Shown here in pieces: positions 41,478-49,745 of a DNA stretch of 64,000 bases (position 1 is its first letter; each line of letters opens with the position of its first letter). The stretch covers positions 1 through 64,000 of the forward strand of contig CAZFOB010000002.1 in the NCBI GenBank assembly GCA_964520325.1. The letters run 5' to 3'. The notes below the pieces were generated by a model. That model was not told the origin of the DNA, ran no database searches, and saw nothing but the letters and a program-made list of their open reading frames with translations. A program made the translations under genes and the position numbers. This DNA is from CAZFOB01 sp964520325. Its GTDB lineage: Bacteria; Actinomycetota; JAICYB01.

Positions 41478-42530
41478 TCAGTGCTTCGTCGGGCCCTCGT
41501 AGAGCTCGAGGATGCGCTTCGCAGCGTTCTGGAGCCGCTCGACGAGGTCGGCGGGCTCGACCACCTCGACTCCTGCGCCGAAGCGCAGGAGAAGTTTCTC
41601 GAGTCGCGGGATCCCGTCTGTGCGGAACTCGAGCTCCTGGCGTCCGCCGCGCAGATCCTTGGTCTTGTCAACGCGGTAGTACTCCGGCAGCCATTGGGCC
41701 ACGGCCCGCGACACACGGATCTTGACGAGGACGTCGTCCGGACCGGGAACGTAGACGAGCGGCGGAGGCAGCTCAGCGTCCGCGTCGTCGGGTGGGATGA
41801 ACAACTCGTCGGACAACTCGAGTGACTTGATCCGGTCGAGGCGGAACATGCGCTTGTCCTGCGCGAGATGACAGAACCCCGAGAAGTACCAGTGTCCGAG
41901 CGACGCGAACACGAGGTGGGGTTCGACCTTGCGCCGTGTCATGTTGTCTCGCGTGTAGGTGTAGTACTCGAGATCGATCTGACGGTGCTCGGTCACGGCG
42001 TCGCGAAGAAGACCGAGCCACTTCGACTCGCCGCTCTCGAGTTGCACTTTGATGCGCTTGGTGAGCTCGGCGACTCCACCCTCCTGGGGCAGGAGCGCGC
42101 GGCCGAGCTTCTCGAGGGCCGCGCGTAGCGAGGCGAGCTCCTTCAGGCCGGAGCGGTCGTCGCCTGCTCCATGCAGAAGATGCACGAGGGCTTGCGCTTT
42201 GAGATAAAGCGGGATCGCTTCCGTACGAGTCAGACGAAGCGGACGCGCGAAGTAGTCGGCCATCTTGATGACGACGGTGTCCTCCTCGATGACGACTTCG
42301 ATGAGGTCGGCCGGCGTGTAGTCCGGAAGTCCGCACACGAACAGCAGGTTGAGGTCGTCGAGGATCTCCTTCTCCGGTGCGCCGAGACGCCGTGCGAGCT
42401 CTCCGATCGACACACCGGGATGCGCCACGCAGTACGGGACGAGCAACAGGATCCGCTCGAGCCGCGACAGGCTCCGCCGAGCGGCTTCGGAAACCACGCC
42501 GGTGCTCTTGACCTTCGCTCTCGGCGTCAT
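41478..42530 (-). CDS. pafC: WYL-domain regulator PafC
   Basis: This 350-residue protein has an N-terminal winged helix (RLERILLLVPYCVAHPGVSIGELARRLG) and a WYL domain (YYTYTRDNMTRRKVEPHLVFASLGHWYFSGFCH), then a WCX C-terminal region. PafB and PafC act together as an activator of DNA-damage genes; the WYL domain is thought to sense single-stranded DNA. The start overlaps the pafB stop by ATGA. The ORF extends further upstream but in the pafB frame shadow. Confidence 0.92.
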   Translation of the reverse strand: MTPRAKVKSTGVVSEAARRSLSRLERILLLVPYCVAHPGVSIGELARRLGAPEKEILDDLNLLFVCGLPDYTPADLIEVVIEEDTVVIKMADYFARPLRLTRTEAIPLYLKAQALVHLLHGAGDDRSGLKELASLRAALEKLGRALLPQEGGVAELTKRIKVQLESGESKWLGLLRDAVTEHRQIDLEYYTYTRDNMTRRKVEPHLVFASLGHWYFSGFCHLAQDKRMFRLDRIKSLELSDELFIPPDDADAELPPPLVYVPGPDDVLVKIRVSRAVAQWLPEYYRVDKTKDLRGGRQELEFRTDGIPRLEKLLLRFGAGVEVVEPADLVERLQNAAKRILELYEGPTKH

Positions 42531-43525
42531 CCCTTCATCGCTTGCTTCTGCTTCTTCTGGTTCGGGGGCTTCGGCCGATGGCCCTCGGCGGTTTGACGCA
42601 GGCGGTCGACGACCGCTTGACGCACGCGTTGCGGGGAGCGCACGACCGCGTCCTCGCCGAAGCCGAGGACCCAGGAGACGAAGCCCTCCTCGTCGCCCAC
42701 GTTGACCCGGACGACCGCCCAGTCGTGCCAGGTTCCCGTGGGCTCGAGGCCGAGCGACTGCTCGATCCACCACGCCAGCCGCGGAGAGAACGCCACGTCG
42801 ACCGCGACCTCCTCCCCCACCCAGGGCTCGGTGTTCACCCTGTCGGGTGAGAACCCGTCTGGGATCTCGAAGTCCGGCTCGCCCGAGCGATTCGTGAAAA
42901 CGACCTTCGAGGTGATGCGCGGAAGCTTGAAGTGACGTATCTCGCCCCGCAGATGATCGTGGCCCGCCACGTACCACGCTCCCTGACGGTGGATGAGGGC
43001 GTAGGGATCGACGGTACGCTCGACCTCTCTGGCCTGACCGACGCCCTTGTACTTGAATCTCACTCGACGTCGTCCGGCGACGGCTTCGAGGATCTGCGGA
43101 AGCGCCGGCGAATCGAGGTGCAAGCGGGCGCGAAGCCACGGGGGCGAGGTCGGATCGGCGCCGCCATCACCCGTAAGTGAAAGCTTCACGAGGGCGTGGT
43201 CTTCCTTCCCACCCGGCTCGACCACGATCTGAGACGCGATCCACAGCGCCGCCATCTCGTCGGGAGAGAGATCCAGCTCGGGAAGGTAGTAACGGTCCTT
43301 GCTGATGAGGTAGCCCTCTTCGACCTCCCAGACGTCGGTGAACCGGCGCTCGATCGGGATGCCGAGCGAACGCAGCTCCTCCTTGTCGCGTTCGAACATG
43401 CGCTTGAACGACGAGTAGTCCTCCTGCTGGTACCCGGGCACGGTGTTGCGCACCTCTTCGACCGTGAGGGGACGCCGCGTGTTGAGCAGCAGCGCGATGA
43501 GGTTGACGAGTCGTTCGACCTTCAT
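42527..43525 (-). CDS. pafB: WYL-domain regulator PafB
   Basis: This 332-residue protein has an N-terminal helix-turn-helix (MKVERLVNLIALLLNTRRPLTVEEV), a WYL domain (FKYKGVGQAREVERTVDPYALIHRQGAWYVAGHDH), and a WCX-like C-terminal domain. It lies directly upstream of pafC as in other actinobacteria, where the heterodimer controls the mycobacterial-type SOS-independent damage response. The basic C-terminal tail (KPPNQKKQKQAMKG) may be an addition. The start is ATG 43525. Confidence 0.92.
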   Translation of the reverse strand: MKVERLVNLIALLLNTRRPLTVEEVRNTVPGYQQEDYSSFKRMFERDKEELRSLGIPIERRFTDVWEVEEGYLISKDRYYLPELDLSPDEMAALWIASQIVVEPGGKEDHALVKLSLTGDGGADPTSPPWLRARLHLDSPALPQILEAVAGRRRVRFKYKGVGQAREVERTVDPYALIHRQGAWYVAGHDHLRGEIRHFKLPRITSKVVFTNRSGEPDFEIPDGFSPDRVNTEPWVGEEVAVDVAFSPRLAWWIEQSLGLEPTGTWHDWAVVRVNVGDEEGFVSWVLGFGEDAVVRSPQRVRQAVVDRLRQTAEGHRPKPPNQKKQKQAMKG

Positions 43526-43552
43526 GGGGCCGTATGGTACCCCTGCTCTGTC

Positions 43553-44341
43553 ATGCCTCCTCCCGCGAAGCTCCCAACGCAGGTCAGCGACGCGCACCGC
43601 GGATGGTCGGCGAACATCCACTACGCGCCGTACGCCACAGCCACCTGGAAACTGACATCACCGGACGGCGCAGTTCGTTTCGCGAAGGTCGCCAGCAACG
43701 ATCTCTATCCCACGCTCGCCGGCGAACGAGACCGCATGCTTTGGGCGCAAGGGAAGCTTTCTGTGCCGGATGTCATCGACTACGGATGCGACGACGACGT
43801 CGAATGGCTCCTGACCGCAGCCCTTCCGGGCGTTGACGCGTCCGACGACACGTTACGCGAAGATCCCGCGACGCTTGTTGCGACCATGGCGCGCGGACTG
43901 CGCGTCTTTCACGACACTCCGATCGAGGGCTGTCCTTTCGACTTCCAGTTGGACGCCGCGATCGACCATGTCCGCCGGCGCGTGCATGGAGGTGGCGTGC
44001 CGATCGAGGTTGCGGGGATGCATTCGATGCACCACCACCTCGGCGTGGAGAGGGCTCTGGCGCAACTCGAGTCGACGAGACCGACGAGCGAGGACGTCGT
44101 CGTCTGCCACGGCGACTACTGCTTCCCGAACGTCCTCATCGAGAACGGCCGCGCCACCGGATACATCGATCTGGGTGAGCTCGGTCTCGCCGACCGGTGG
44201 TGGGACATCGCCATCGGAGCGTGGAGCGTGACATGGAATGTCGACCCGAAGTGGGAGCCGCTGTTCTACGAGGCCTACGGCGTTGAGCCGGACGCCGAAC
44301 GCATCGGCTACTACCGCCTGCTCTACGACCTAGCGTCGTAG
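43553..44341 (+). CDS. Aminoglycoside phosphotransferase-family kinase (APH(3')-like)
   Basis: This 262-residue protein has the catalytic loop VVCHGDYCFPNVLI (HGDxxxxN) and the metal motif YIDLGELGLADRWWDIA, the arrangement typical of APH(3') enzymes rather than of general choline kinases. The N-terminal lobe has FAKVASNDLYPTLAGERDRM. Many environmental members phosphorylate other small molecules, so resistance cannot be concluded. It is divergent from pafB with a short intergenic space, so the two promoters overlap. Confidence 0.8.
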   Translation: MPPPAKLPTQVSDAHRGWSANIHYAPYATATWKLTSPDGAVRFAKVASNDLYPTLAGERDRMLWAQGKLSVPDVIDYGCDDDVEWLLTAALPGVDASDDTLREDPATLVATMARGLRVFHDTPIEGCPFDFQLDAAIDHVRRRVHGGGVPIEVAGMHSMHHHLGVERALAQLESTRPTSEDVVVCHGDYCFPNVLIENGRATGYIDLGELGLADRWWDIAIGAWSVTWNVDPKWEPLFYEAYGVEPDAERIGYYRLLYDLAS

Positions 44342-44350
44342 CGGTGTGAG

Positions 44351-44743
44351 TCAGCGAGCCCAGAGCACATCGACATCGTAGGAACCGAATCGCCGGTCGG
44401 ATGTAAGGACCGTGAGGCTTTCGAGCTGCGCTTGAGCGATCAAGATCCGGTCGAAGGGATCGCGGTGATGCATCGGCAGGGTTGCGACGTGCAGGGCGTG
44501 TGAGAGAGAGATCGGCATCGGGACGACCCCACTGGTGGGGATGCGCTCCGTGAAGTAGTCCATCGGCGGCCGAGGAAGCACGAGCTTGCCGAGGGCGTAT
44601 TTGATCGAGATCTCCCAGGCACTGGCCACGGACAGGATCAACTCATTCGCCGGATCTTCGACCGATCGCAGGGCATCGGCTGAAAGTCGTTCGGGCGTGG
44701 TTTGCAGCCACAACCAGCTGTGACTATCGAAGAGGATCCTCAT
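44351..44743 (-). CDS. vapC: PIN-domain toxin VapC
   Basis: This 130-residue protein has the PIN acidic residues in RILFDSHSWLW (D), VASAWEISIKYALGKL (E) and HHRDPFDRILIAQAQ (D, D), and a final LTSDRRF. It would cleave a specific RNA. It overlaps the antitoxin gene by 20 bases. GAGGGAG lies 6 bases from the chosen ATG; ATG 44746 is also possible. Confidence 0.9.
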   Translation of the reverse strand: MRILFDSHSWLWLQTTPERLSADALRSVEDPANELILSVASAWEISIKYALGKLVLPRPPMDYFTERIPTSGVVPMPISLSHALHVATLPMHHRDPFDRILIAQAQLESLTVLTSDRRFGSYDVDVLWAR

Positions 44744-44975
44744 CATCGTCTCCCTCGAACAGCCGCAGGATCTCTTCGGAAGGATCGTTGAAGTCGTCGG
44801 GAACCTCGAACTTGCCCCTGTCGAGCCCGAACTGACGGCGGCGCGGCTGCTCGATCGCCATGAGACGAGCGACCGGCTTGCCGGATCGGGCGATGATGAT
44901 CTCTTCACCCAACTCCACCCGCCGCAGGAGTCGCGACAGGTGGGTCTTTGCCTCGTGGACGCTCACCTCGCTCAT
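44724..44975 (-). CDS. Phd/YefM-type antitoxin (VapB partner)
   Basis: This 83-residue protein has the YefM fold SVHEAKTHLSRLLRRVELGEEIIIARSGKPVARLMAIE in the first half and an acidic C-terminus (PSEEILRLFEGDDDEDPLR) for toxin binding. Transcription probably starts at its ATG (see promoter at 44983), so the mRNA would be leaderless. It represses its own operon with VapC. Confidence 0.9.
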   Translation of the reverse strand: MSEVSVHEAKTHLSRLLRRVELGEEIIIARSGKPVARLMAIEQPRRRQFGLDRGKFEVPDDFNDPSEEILRLFEGDDDEDPLR

Positions 44976-44982
44976 AGAGGGC

Positions 44983-45011
44983 AGGATAGACTAAGTTAAT
45001 GACTAAGTCAA
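44983..45011 (-). promoter_or_regulatory. Promoter and operator of the VapBC pair
   Basis: On the minus strand TTGACT (45006-45011) and TATCCT (44983-44988) are exactly 17 bases apart. The spacer holds the tandem repeat ACTTAGTC-ATTA-ACTTAGTC. The -10 ends 7 bases before the ATG of the antitoxin, so the transcript should begin at or next to the start codon. Confidence 0.7.
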
Positions 45012-45031
45012 TCTCGGCCGCAGGGCCTTCG

Positions 45032-46030
45032 TCAACGGCGCTGCATGTAGTTCGGGTAGGCGAACGGTCCACGCGACACGCGGTCGAGGTCCTTGAGCGT
45101 TTCTGCGTTCAGCTGGAGATCGGCAGCAGCCAGGTTGTCCTCGAGTTGCTCGGCATTGCGCGGACCGATGATCGCGCTCGTCACGCCTTGCTGCGCGAGC
45201 GTCCAGGCGACGGCCACCGCCGCGTGCGAGGTTCCGTTCGCCTTGGCGACCTCTCCGACCTTGTCCACGATCTCGAAGTTCTTGTCGGTGAACAGCGTGC
45301 GACGGAACATCTCCCACACGTCCCCTTGTCCTGACTTGCCGAATCGCGAGTCGGCCGGGACGTCGTCCTTCGTGTATTTCCCGCTGAGCACTCCACCTCC
45401 AAGCGGCGACCACACGATGACGCCGAGACCGTGACGCTCCGCGGTCGGGAGGATGTCCTTGTCGATCTCGCGGACGATCAGCGAGTACTGCGGCTGCAGC
45501 GACACCATGGGTGCGCCTCCCAGCCGTTCGGCCGCCCATTGTCCTTCGACGATCTGCGACGCCAGCCAGTTCGAGCAGCCGACATAGCGGACCTTCCCTG
45601 ACCTCACGAAGCCGTCGAGGGTGGCCATCGTCTCGTCGACCGGCGTCGTCCAGTCCCAGTTGTGCACCTGGTAGAGGTCGACGTAGTCGGTGCCGAGCCG
45701 CGCGAGCGAGTTCTCGAGTGAACGCGTGAGATTGGCTCGAGAGTTGCCCCAGTTGTTCGGGCCGCTGCCGTCCGGCGAGAAGCCCTTCGTGGCGAGCACG
45801 ACCTCCTCTCGTCGCGCAGCAATGGCGCGCCCGACGATCTCCTCGGAACGTCCACCGGAATAGGTATTCGCCGTATCGATGAAGTTGTGCCCGGCCGCCA
45901 GGAACGCGTCGATAACCTTGGCGGACGTCGGCTCGTCACATCCCCACTGCTCGTTTCCGAAGTTCATGGCGCCGAGACACAGACGCGACACCTTGAGACC
46001 GGAGCGTCCGAGCGTTACGAAGTCAGCCAT
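45032..46030 (-). CDS. Aldo/keto reductase
   Basis: This 332-residue TIM-barrel oxidoreductase has the catalytic tetrad D52, Y57, K82 and H123 (FIDTANTYSGG, VLATKGF, YQVHNWD) and a C-terminal NADPH-binding IIGPRNAEQLEDNLAA. It resembles AKR family members acting on aldehydes or sugars. The gene is separate from the TA pair and from pafA. A GGAGGTACTGCG segment (minus strand) precedes the ATG. Confidence 0.9.
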   Translation of the reverse strand: MADFVTLGRSGLKVSRLCLGAMNFGNEQWGCDEPTSAKVIDAFLAAGHNFIDTANTYSGGRSEEIVGRAIAARREEVVLATKGFSPDGSGPNNWGNSRANLTRSLENSLARLGTDYVDLYQVHNWDWTTPVDETMATLDGFVRSGKVRYVGCSNWLASQIVEGQWAAERLGGAPMVSLQPQYSLIVREIDKDILPTAERHGLGVIVWSPLGGGVLSGKYTKDDVPADSRFGKSGQGDVWEMFRRTLFTDKNFEIVDKVGEVAKANGTSHAAVAVAWTLAQQGVTSAIIGPRNAEQLEDNLAAADLQLNAETLKDLDRVSRGPFAYPNYMQRR

Positions 46031-46068
46031 CGCAGTACCTCCTGAGTGATCCCTCTCAGGAGATGGTG

Positions 46069-47424
46069 CTACATCGAGGCGATCAGGCGCTCGACGCGGT
46101 CGTCCTCCGACTTGAAGGGGTCCTTACACAGGACGGTCCGCTGGGCCTGGTCGTTGAGCTTGAGGTGTACCCAGTCGACGGTGTAGTCGCGTCGGCGGCG
46201 CTTGGCCTCCTTGATGAACTCAGCACGAAGGCGCGCGCGGGTGGTCTGCGGCGCCTCGACGATCGCACGCTCGACTTGCGCCTCGGTGACCATGCGGTCG
46301 GCGTGGCCTTCGCGCTCGAGCATGTAGTAGAGGCCGCGGCCCCGGTGCACGTCGTGGTATGCGAGATCGAGCAACGCGACGCGAGGGTGGCCGAGCGGGA
46401 GGCTGTGCCGCTCGCGGTAAGCCTGGATCAGCTTGTACTTCATGACCCAGTCGAGCTCGCCGTCGAGCGAGAGCGGATCTGCTTCGAGCCCGGTAAGGAA
46501 GTGCTCCCAGAGCTTGAGCGAGGTCTTGAGCTCGTCCGACAGGTCGCGGTACTCCGCGTAACGCTGAGCGCGAGTGAAGTACTCCCATTGGATCTGCACG
46601 GCGTTGAGCTCGCGACCGTTGGCCAAGCGCACTTTGCGCTTACACGTCATGTCGTGGGAGATCTCGCGGATCGCGCGGATCGGGTTCTCGAGGGTCATGT
46701 CGCGCATGACGACGTTCTCCTCGATCATCCGCAGCAGGATCGCTGTTGCGCCGATCTTCACGAAGGAGGCCACTTCGCTCATGTTCGAGTCTCCGACGAT
46801 CACGTGCAGGCGACGGTACTTCTCGGCGTCGGCGTGTGGTTCGTCGCGCGTGTTGATGATCGGACGCGACCGCGTCGTCGCTGAGGACACACCCTCCCAG
46901 ATGTGCTCGGCTCGCTGCGACGTGCAGAAGAGTGCTCCGCGCGAGGTGTGGAGCACCTTGCCGGCTCCCGCGAAGCACTGACGCGAGACCAGATACGGGA
47001 TGAGGATGTCGGCGAAACGCTGGAACTCGCCGTACCTCGAGACGAGGTAGTTCTCGTGACACCCGTAGGAGTTGCCGGCTGAGTCGGTGTTGTTCTTGAA
47101 CAGATAGACGTCGCCGGCGATGCCCTCGTCCTTCAGTCTCGCCTGCGCACCCATGAGGAGGCTCTCGAGACGGCGCTCACCCGCTTTGTCGTGCGCGATG
47201 AGGTCGGGGATGTTGTCGCACTCGGGCGTGGCGTACTCGGGGTGCGAGCCGACGTCGAGGTACAGGCGCGCGCCGTTGTCGAGGAACACATTCGACGACC
47301 GTCCCCACTGCACGACCTTGCGGAAGAGGTAGCGGGCGACCTCGTCCGGGCTCAGGCGGCGCTGACCGCGGAACGTGCAGGTTACGCCGTATTCCGACTC
47401 GAGACCGAAGATCCGCCGATCCAT
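46069..47424 (-). CDS. pafA: Pup-protein ligase PafA
   Basis: This 451-residue carboxylate-amine ligase attaches Pup to lysines of target proteins. The N-terminus RIFGLESEYGVTCTF, the ATP-binding LDNGARLYLDVGSHPEYATPE and FKNNTDSAGNSYGCHENYLV are the family signatures. It is the last gene of the prcB-prcA-pafA unit on the minus strand. Its paralogue Dop is at 59683. Confidence 0.95.
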   Translation of the reverse strand: MDRRIFGLESEYGVTCTFRGQRRLSPDEVARYLFRKVVQWGRSSNVFLDNGARLYLDVGSHPEYATPECDNIPDLIAHDKAGERRLESLLMGAQARLKDEGIAGDVYLFKNNTDSAGNSYGCHENYLVSRYGEFQRFADILIPYLVSRQCFAGAGKVLHTSRGALFCTSQRAEHIWEGVSSATTRSRPIINTRDEPHADAEKYRRLHVIVGDSNMSEVASFVKIGATAILLRMIEENVVMRDMTLENPIRAIREISHDMTCKRKVRLANGRELNAVQIQWEYFTRAQRYAEYRDLSDELKTSLKLWEHFLTGLEADPLSLDGELDWVMKYKLIQAYRERHSLPLGHPRVALLDLAYHDVHRGRGLYYMLEREGHADRMVTEAQVERAIVEAPQTTRARLRAEFIKEAKRRRRDYTVDWVHLKLNDQAQRTVLCKDPFKSEDDRVERLIASM

Positions 47425-47462
47425 CCGTCCAGTCTACGGGCGCCCTTCGCCCAAAACCGTTC

Positions 47463-48152
47463 TTACGTAAGGGCTGCTTCGAGCTCGGCGGTTGCCAGGC
47501 GACGGAACGTCCGGCGTGGAAGGTTGCGGTCGAGCACTGCTGCTTCGAGCTGTGTCGCCAGCAGCTCCACGTTGCCGACCGTGGTGAGCGCCACGACGCC
47601 CAGCTTGATCGCGTCGGTGAGCTCGGGTGTGGCCTGGTAGTGCTCGGACAGATGCGTCTTCAACGCTTCGGACTGTCCACCCACAGCCGCGTAGCCGTGC
47701 TCGTCGGTCAACACCCCGTCGAAAGTCACCTGGTACATCTCGCTTGCCGCCGAGTCGTCTCCGATGCCTGCGACGAGGATCTCCACTTCGTACGGCTTCA
47801 TGGAGTTCGTGAAGATCTGGTCGAGGACCTGCGAGTAGAGGTTGGCGAGCGCGCGCGCACTGACGTCGTCGCGCGAGTAGGCATACCCCTTGAGATCGGC
47901 TTGGCGGATCCCGACGATCCGGAGATTCTCGTACTCCGGGTACTTCCCCACTCCCGCGAACGCGATCCTGTCGTAGATCTCTGAGACTTTGTGCAGAGTC
48001 GCCGACGGATTCTCGGCGAGCAGCAGGACGCCGTCGGTGTACTCGAGTCCGAGGATCGGCCTGCCACGCGCGATGTTGCGTCGCGCGTAATCGGCGCGAT
48101 CTTTCATCACCTGTTCCGGTGATGCGTACATGAAGCCCGAGGGCATGCTCAT
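47463..48152 (-). CDS. prcA: Proteasome alpha subunit
   Basis: This 229-residue protein contains the alpha-type N-terminus MPSGFMYASPEQVMKDRADYARRNIARGRP, including the gate region, and the fold of the 20S core. Residues 18-24 (DRADYAR) match the family gate helix. It overlaps prcB by 4 bases (ATGA). It forms the outer rings and gates entry. The C-terminal tail is short. Confidence 0.95.
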   Translation of the reverse strand: MSMPSGFMYASPEQVMKDRADYARRNIARGRPILGLEYTDGVLLLAENPSATLHKVSEIYDRIAFAGVGKYPEYENLRIVGIRQADLKGYAYSRDDVSARALANLYSQVLDQIFTNSMKPYEVEILVAGIGDDSAASEMYQVTFDGVLTDEHGYAAVGGQSEALKTHLSEHYQATPELTDAIKLGVVALTTVGNVELLATQLEAAVLDRNLPRRTFRRLATAELEAALT

Positions 48153-48940
48153 AGGGTCCTCGCTTCGAGGACCGCGCGCGCGACAGCCTCGACGTCGCCG
48201 TCGGGCACTTCGCGCACGCCGTCCCGATCGATGATGAAGACCGTCGGGTAGATCCCGTGCACCGGATCGGGACCGGCCGTGCCCGCGTCCTCCTCGGCGG
48301 CATCGGTCAACGCTTCGACCGCGATCTCCACAGCCCGCGCGGCGTCAACATCGTCGGCGCTGGTGTAGAGCTTCTTCATCGAGTTCTTCGCGTCGCGTCC
48401 GCCAGAGCCGACGGAGTGGTAATCGGTCTCCTCGGACAGTCCGCCCGTAACGTCGTAGCGGTAGATGCGTCCCTCGCCCTTGCGCGTGTCGTATCCACCG
48501 AAGAGGGGCAGCACGACGAACCCTTGCATCGCAGCCGGGAGGTTGGCGCGGATCAGGCTCCCGAGCCGGTTGGCTTTGCCGGCGAGCGTGAGTGCCTCGC
48601 CCTCGACCTTCTCGTAGTACTCGAGCTCGACCTGGAACAGGCGCACCATCTCGACGGCCGGCCCGGCGGCGCCTGCGATGCCGATCGCGGAGTAGCCGTC
48701 GGCAGCGAAGACTTTCTCCATCGCGCGATGGGCGATCGAGAACCCCTCGGTGGCTCTGCGGTCACCAGCCATCACGACGCCGTCGACGAAGCGCAGCGCG
48801 ACGATCGTGGTCGCTTCGATGGTTTCGATCGATCCCGACGCGACCGGTTGCGGAAGCAGCTCAGGGCGTTCTGTTCGCAGGAAGTCGGTGAAGCTCGAGG
48901 CGAGTCGCCCGGCGCCGGAGAAGTCGGGGGGTTGGCTCAT
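48149..48940 (-). CDS. prcB: Proteasome beta subunit
   Basis: This 263-residue precursor has a propeptide of 43 residues, then the catalytic Thr44 in ATTIVALRFVDGVVMAGDRRAT. The usual cleavage context GTTIVAL is ATTIVAL here, with Ala instead of Gly before the threonine, which may affect autocatalytic processing. The remaining beta-fold is intact. It is the first gene of prcB-prcA-pafA. ATG 48940 is taken because the longer frame runs into the next gene. Confidence 0.93.
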   Translation of the reverse strand: MSQPPDFSGAGRLASSFTDFLRTERPELLPQPVASGSIETIEATTIVALRFVDGVVMAGDRRATEGFSIAHRAMEKVFAADGYSAIGIAGAAGPAVEMVRLFQVELEYYEKVEGEALTLAGKANRLGSLIRANLPAAMQGFVVLPLFGGYDTRKGEGRIYRYDVTGGLSEETDYHSVGSGGRDAKNSMKKLYTSADDVDAARAVEIAVEALTDAAEEDAGTAGPDPVHGIYPTVFIIDRDGVREVPDGDVEAVARAVLEARTL

Positions 48941-48981
48941 GACAAGAGCGAGACTAGACGACGACTCCGTCCTGGTGCCGC

Positions 48982-49491
48982 CTATCTGGCGTCGTCGATC
49001 ATGTCGGCCAGGCGCTTGAGACCGCCGAGTCCGCGCGAGACGTAGCCGTCGGGCAGGACGAGCATCGGGACGACCTTCTTCTCGAACCCGTCCCACTCGC
49101 GCTGCCACCCCGCCGCGGTTCCAGCGTCCTGGTGCGGTATGTCGATCTCGTCCGACTCTCCCCACGCCCATGCGAAGAGGCTGCGACGAACATCTGCTTG
49201 CGGGCGAGCGGCGAACGTGCGAGACGCTTGACCGGTGTTGGGCCGGACGTCGGGGAGGCTGATCTCGAATGACTCACCCGGCCGTGCCAACGCCCTGACC
49301 GACTCGATCTCCTCTTCGAGTTCCGAACCCGCCTCGCCGTCCATCGATACACCTCCCCCCGGCATGTCTTTGTCGTGCTGGACGGCGCGCCAGTCGACCT
49401 CCGCGGCTCCCAGTTGGAGCAACGTGGCGACGCGCGCACTCGCCAATGCGCTGTACGGGCAATTGAAATCGGCGTAGACGATGATCTTCAT
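48982..49491 (-). CDS. DsbA-family thioredoxin-fold protein
   Basis: This 169-residue protein starts KIIVYADFNCPYSALASARV, a DsbA/HCCA-isomerase type fold, with C11-P-Y-S14 as the active-site motif (one cysteine only). VPMLVLPDGYVSRGLGGLKRLADMI near the C-terminus has the cis-Pro (VVPMLV). With a single Cys it is more likely an isomerase-like or glutathione/mycothiol-linked enzyme than a disulphide oxidase. There is no signal peptide. Confidence 0.75.
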   Translation of the reverse strand: MKIIVYADFNCPYSALASARVATLLQLGAAEVDWRAVQHDKDMPGGGVSMDGEAGSELEEEIESVRALARPGESFEISLPDVRPNTGQASRTFAARPQADVRRSLFAWAWGESDEIDIPHQDAGTAAGWQREWDGFEKKVVPMLVLPDGYVSRGLGGLKRLADMIDDAR

Positions 49492-49496
49492 GTCGA

Positions 49497-49685
49497 TCAC
49501 TCGATGGTTTCGTCGATCTGTTCGGCCTCGCGCTGCTCGCGGCGCTCTTTCCGGACGCCGAGCCAGCGCAGCAGGAAGAAGAGCGTGACGGGGGCCCCGA
49601 AGAAGAGCGCCACTTCGTCCCAGCCGCCCTGATGCCCGACCGGGGCAGCCGTCACGAGCGGACGGATGCCGGGAAGGAGTCTCAC
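49497..49685 (-). CDS. Small single-pass membrane protein
   Basis: This 62-residue protein starts at GTG and has a hydrophobic helix (DEVALFFGAPVTLFFLLRWLGV) followed by a charged tail (RKERREQREAEQIDETIE). No family is recognised. It lies 5 bases upstream of the DsbA-like gene on the minus strand and is likely co-transcribed with it. Confidence 0.55.
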   Translation of the reverse strand: MRLLPGIRPLVTAAPVGHQGGWDEVALFFGAPVTLFFLLRWLGVRKERREQREAEQIDETIE

Positions 49686-49709
49686 GGCCCAACAGTAGTG
49701 GCTTACCCT

Positions 49710-49741
49710 GGAGGCAGTACGGGAGGCAACGACGGGGAGGC
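49710..49741 (+). promoter_or_regulatory. Triplicate GGAGGC elements before the R2lox start
   Basis: GGAGGC occurs at 49710, 49722 and 49736, in a roughly 12-13-base tandem repeat. The last one is a normal ribosome site, 5 bases from ATG 49746; the others are extra Shine-Dalgarno-like sequences. Confidence 0.6.
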
Positions 49742-49745
49742 AACG

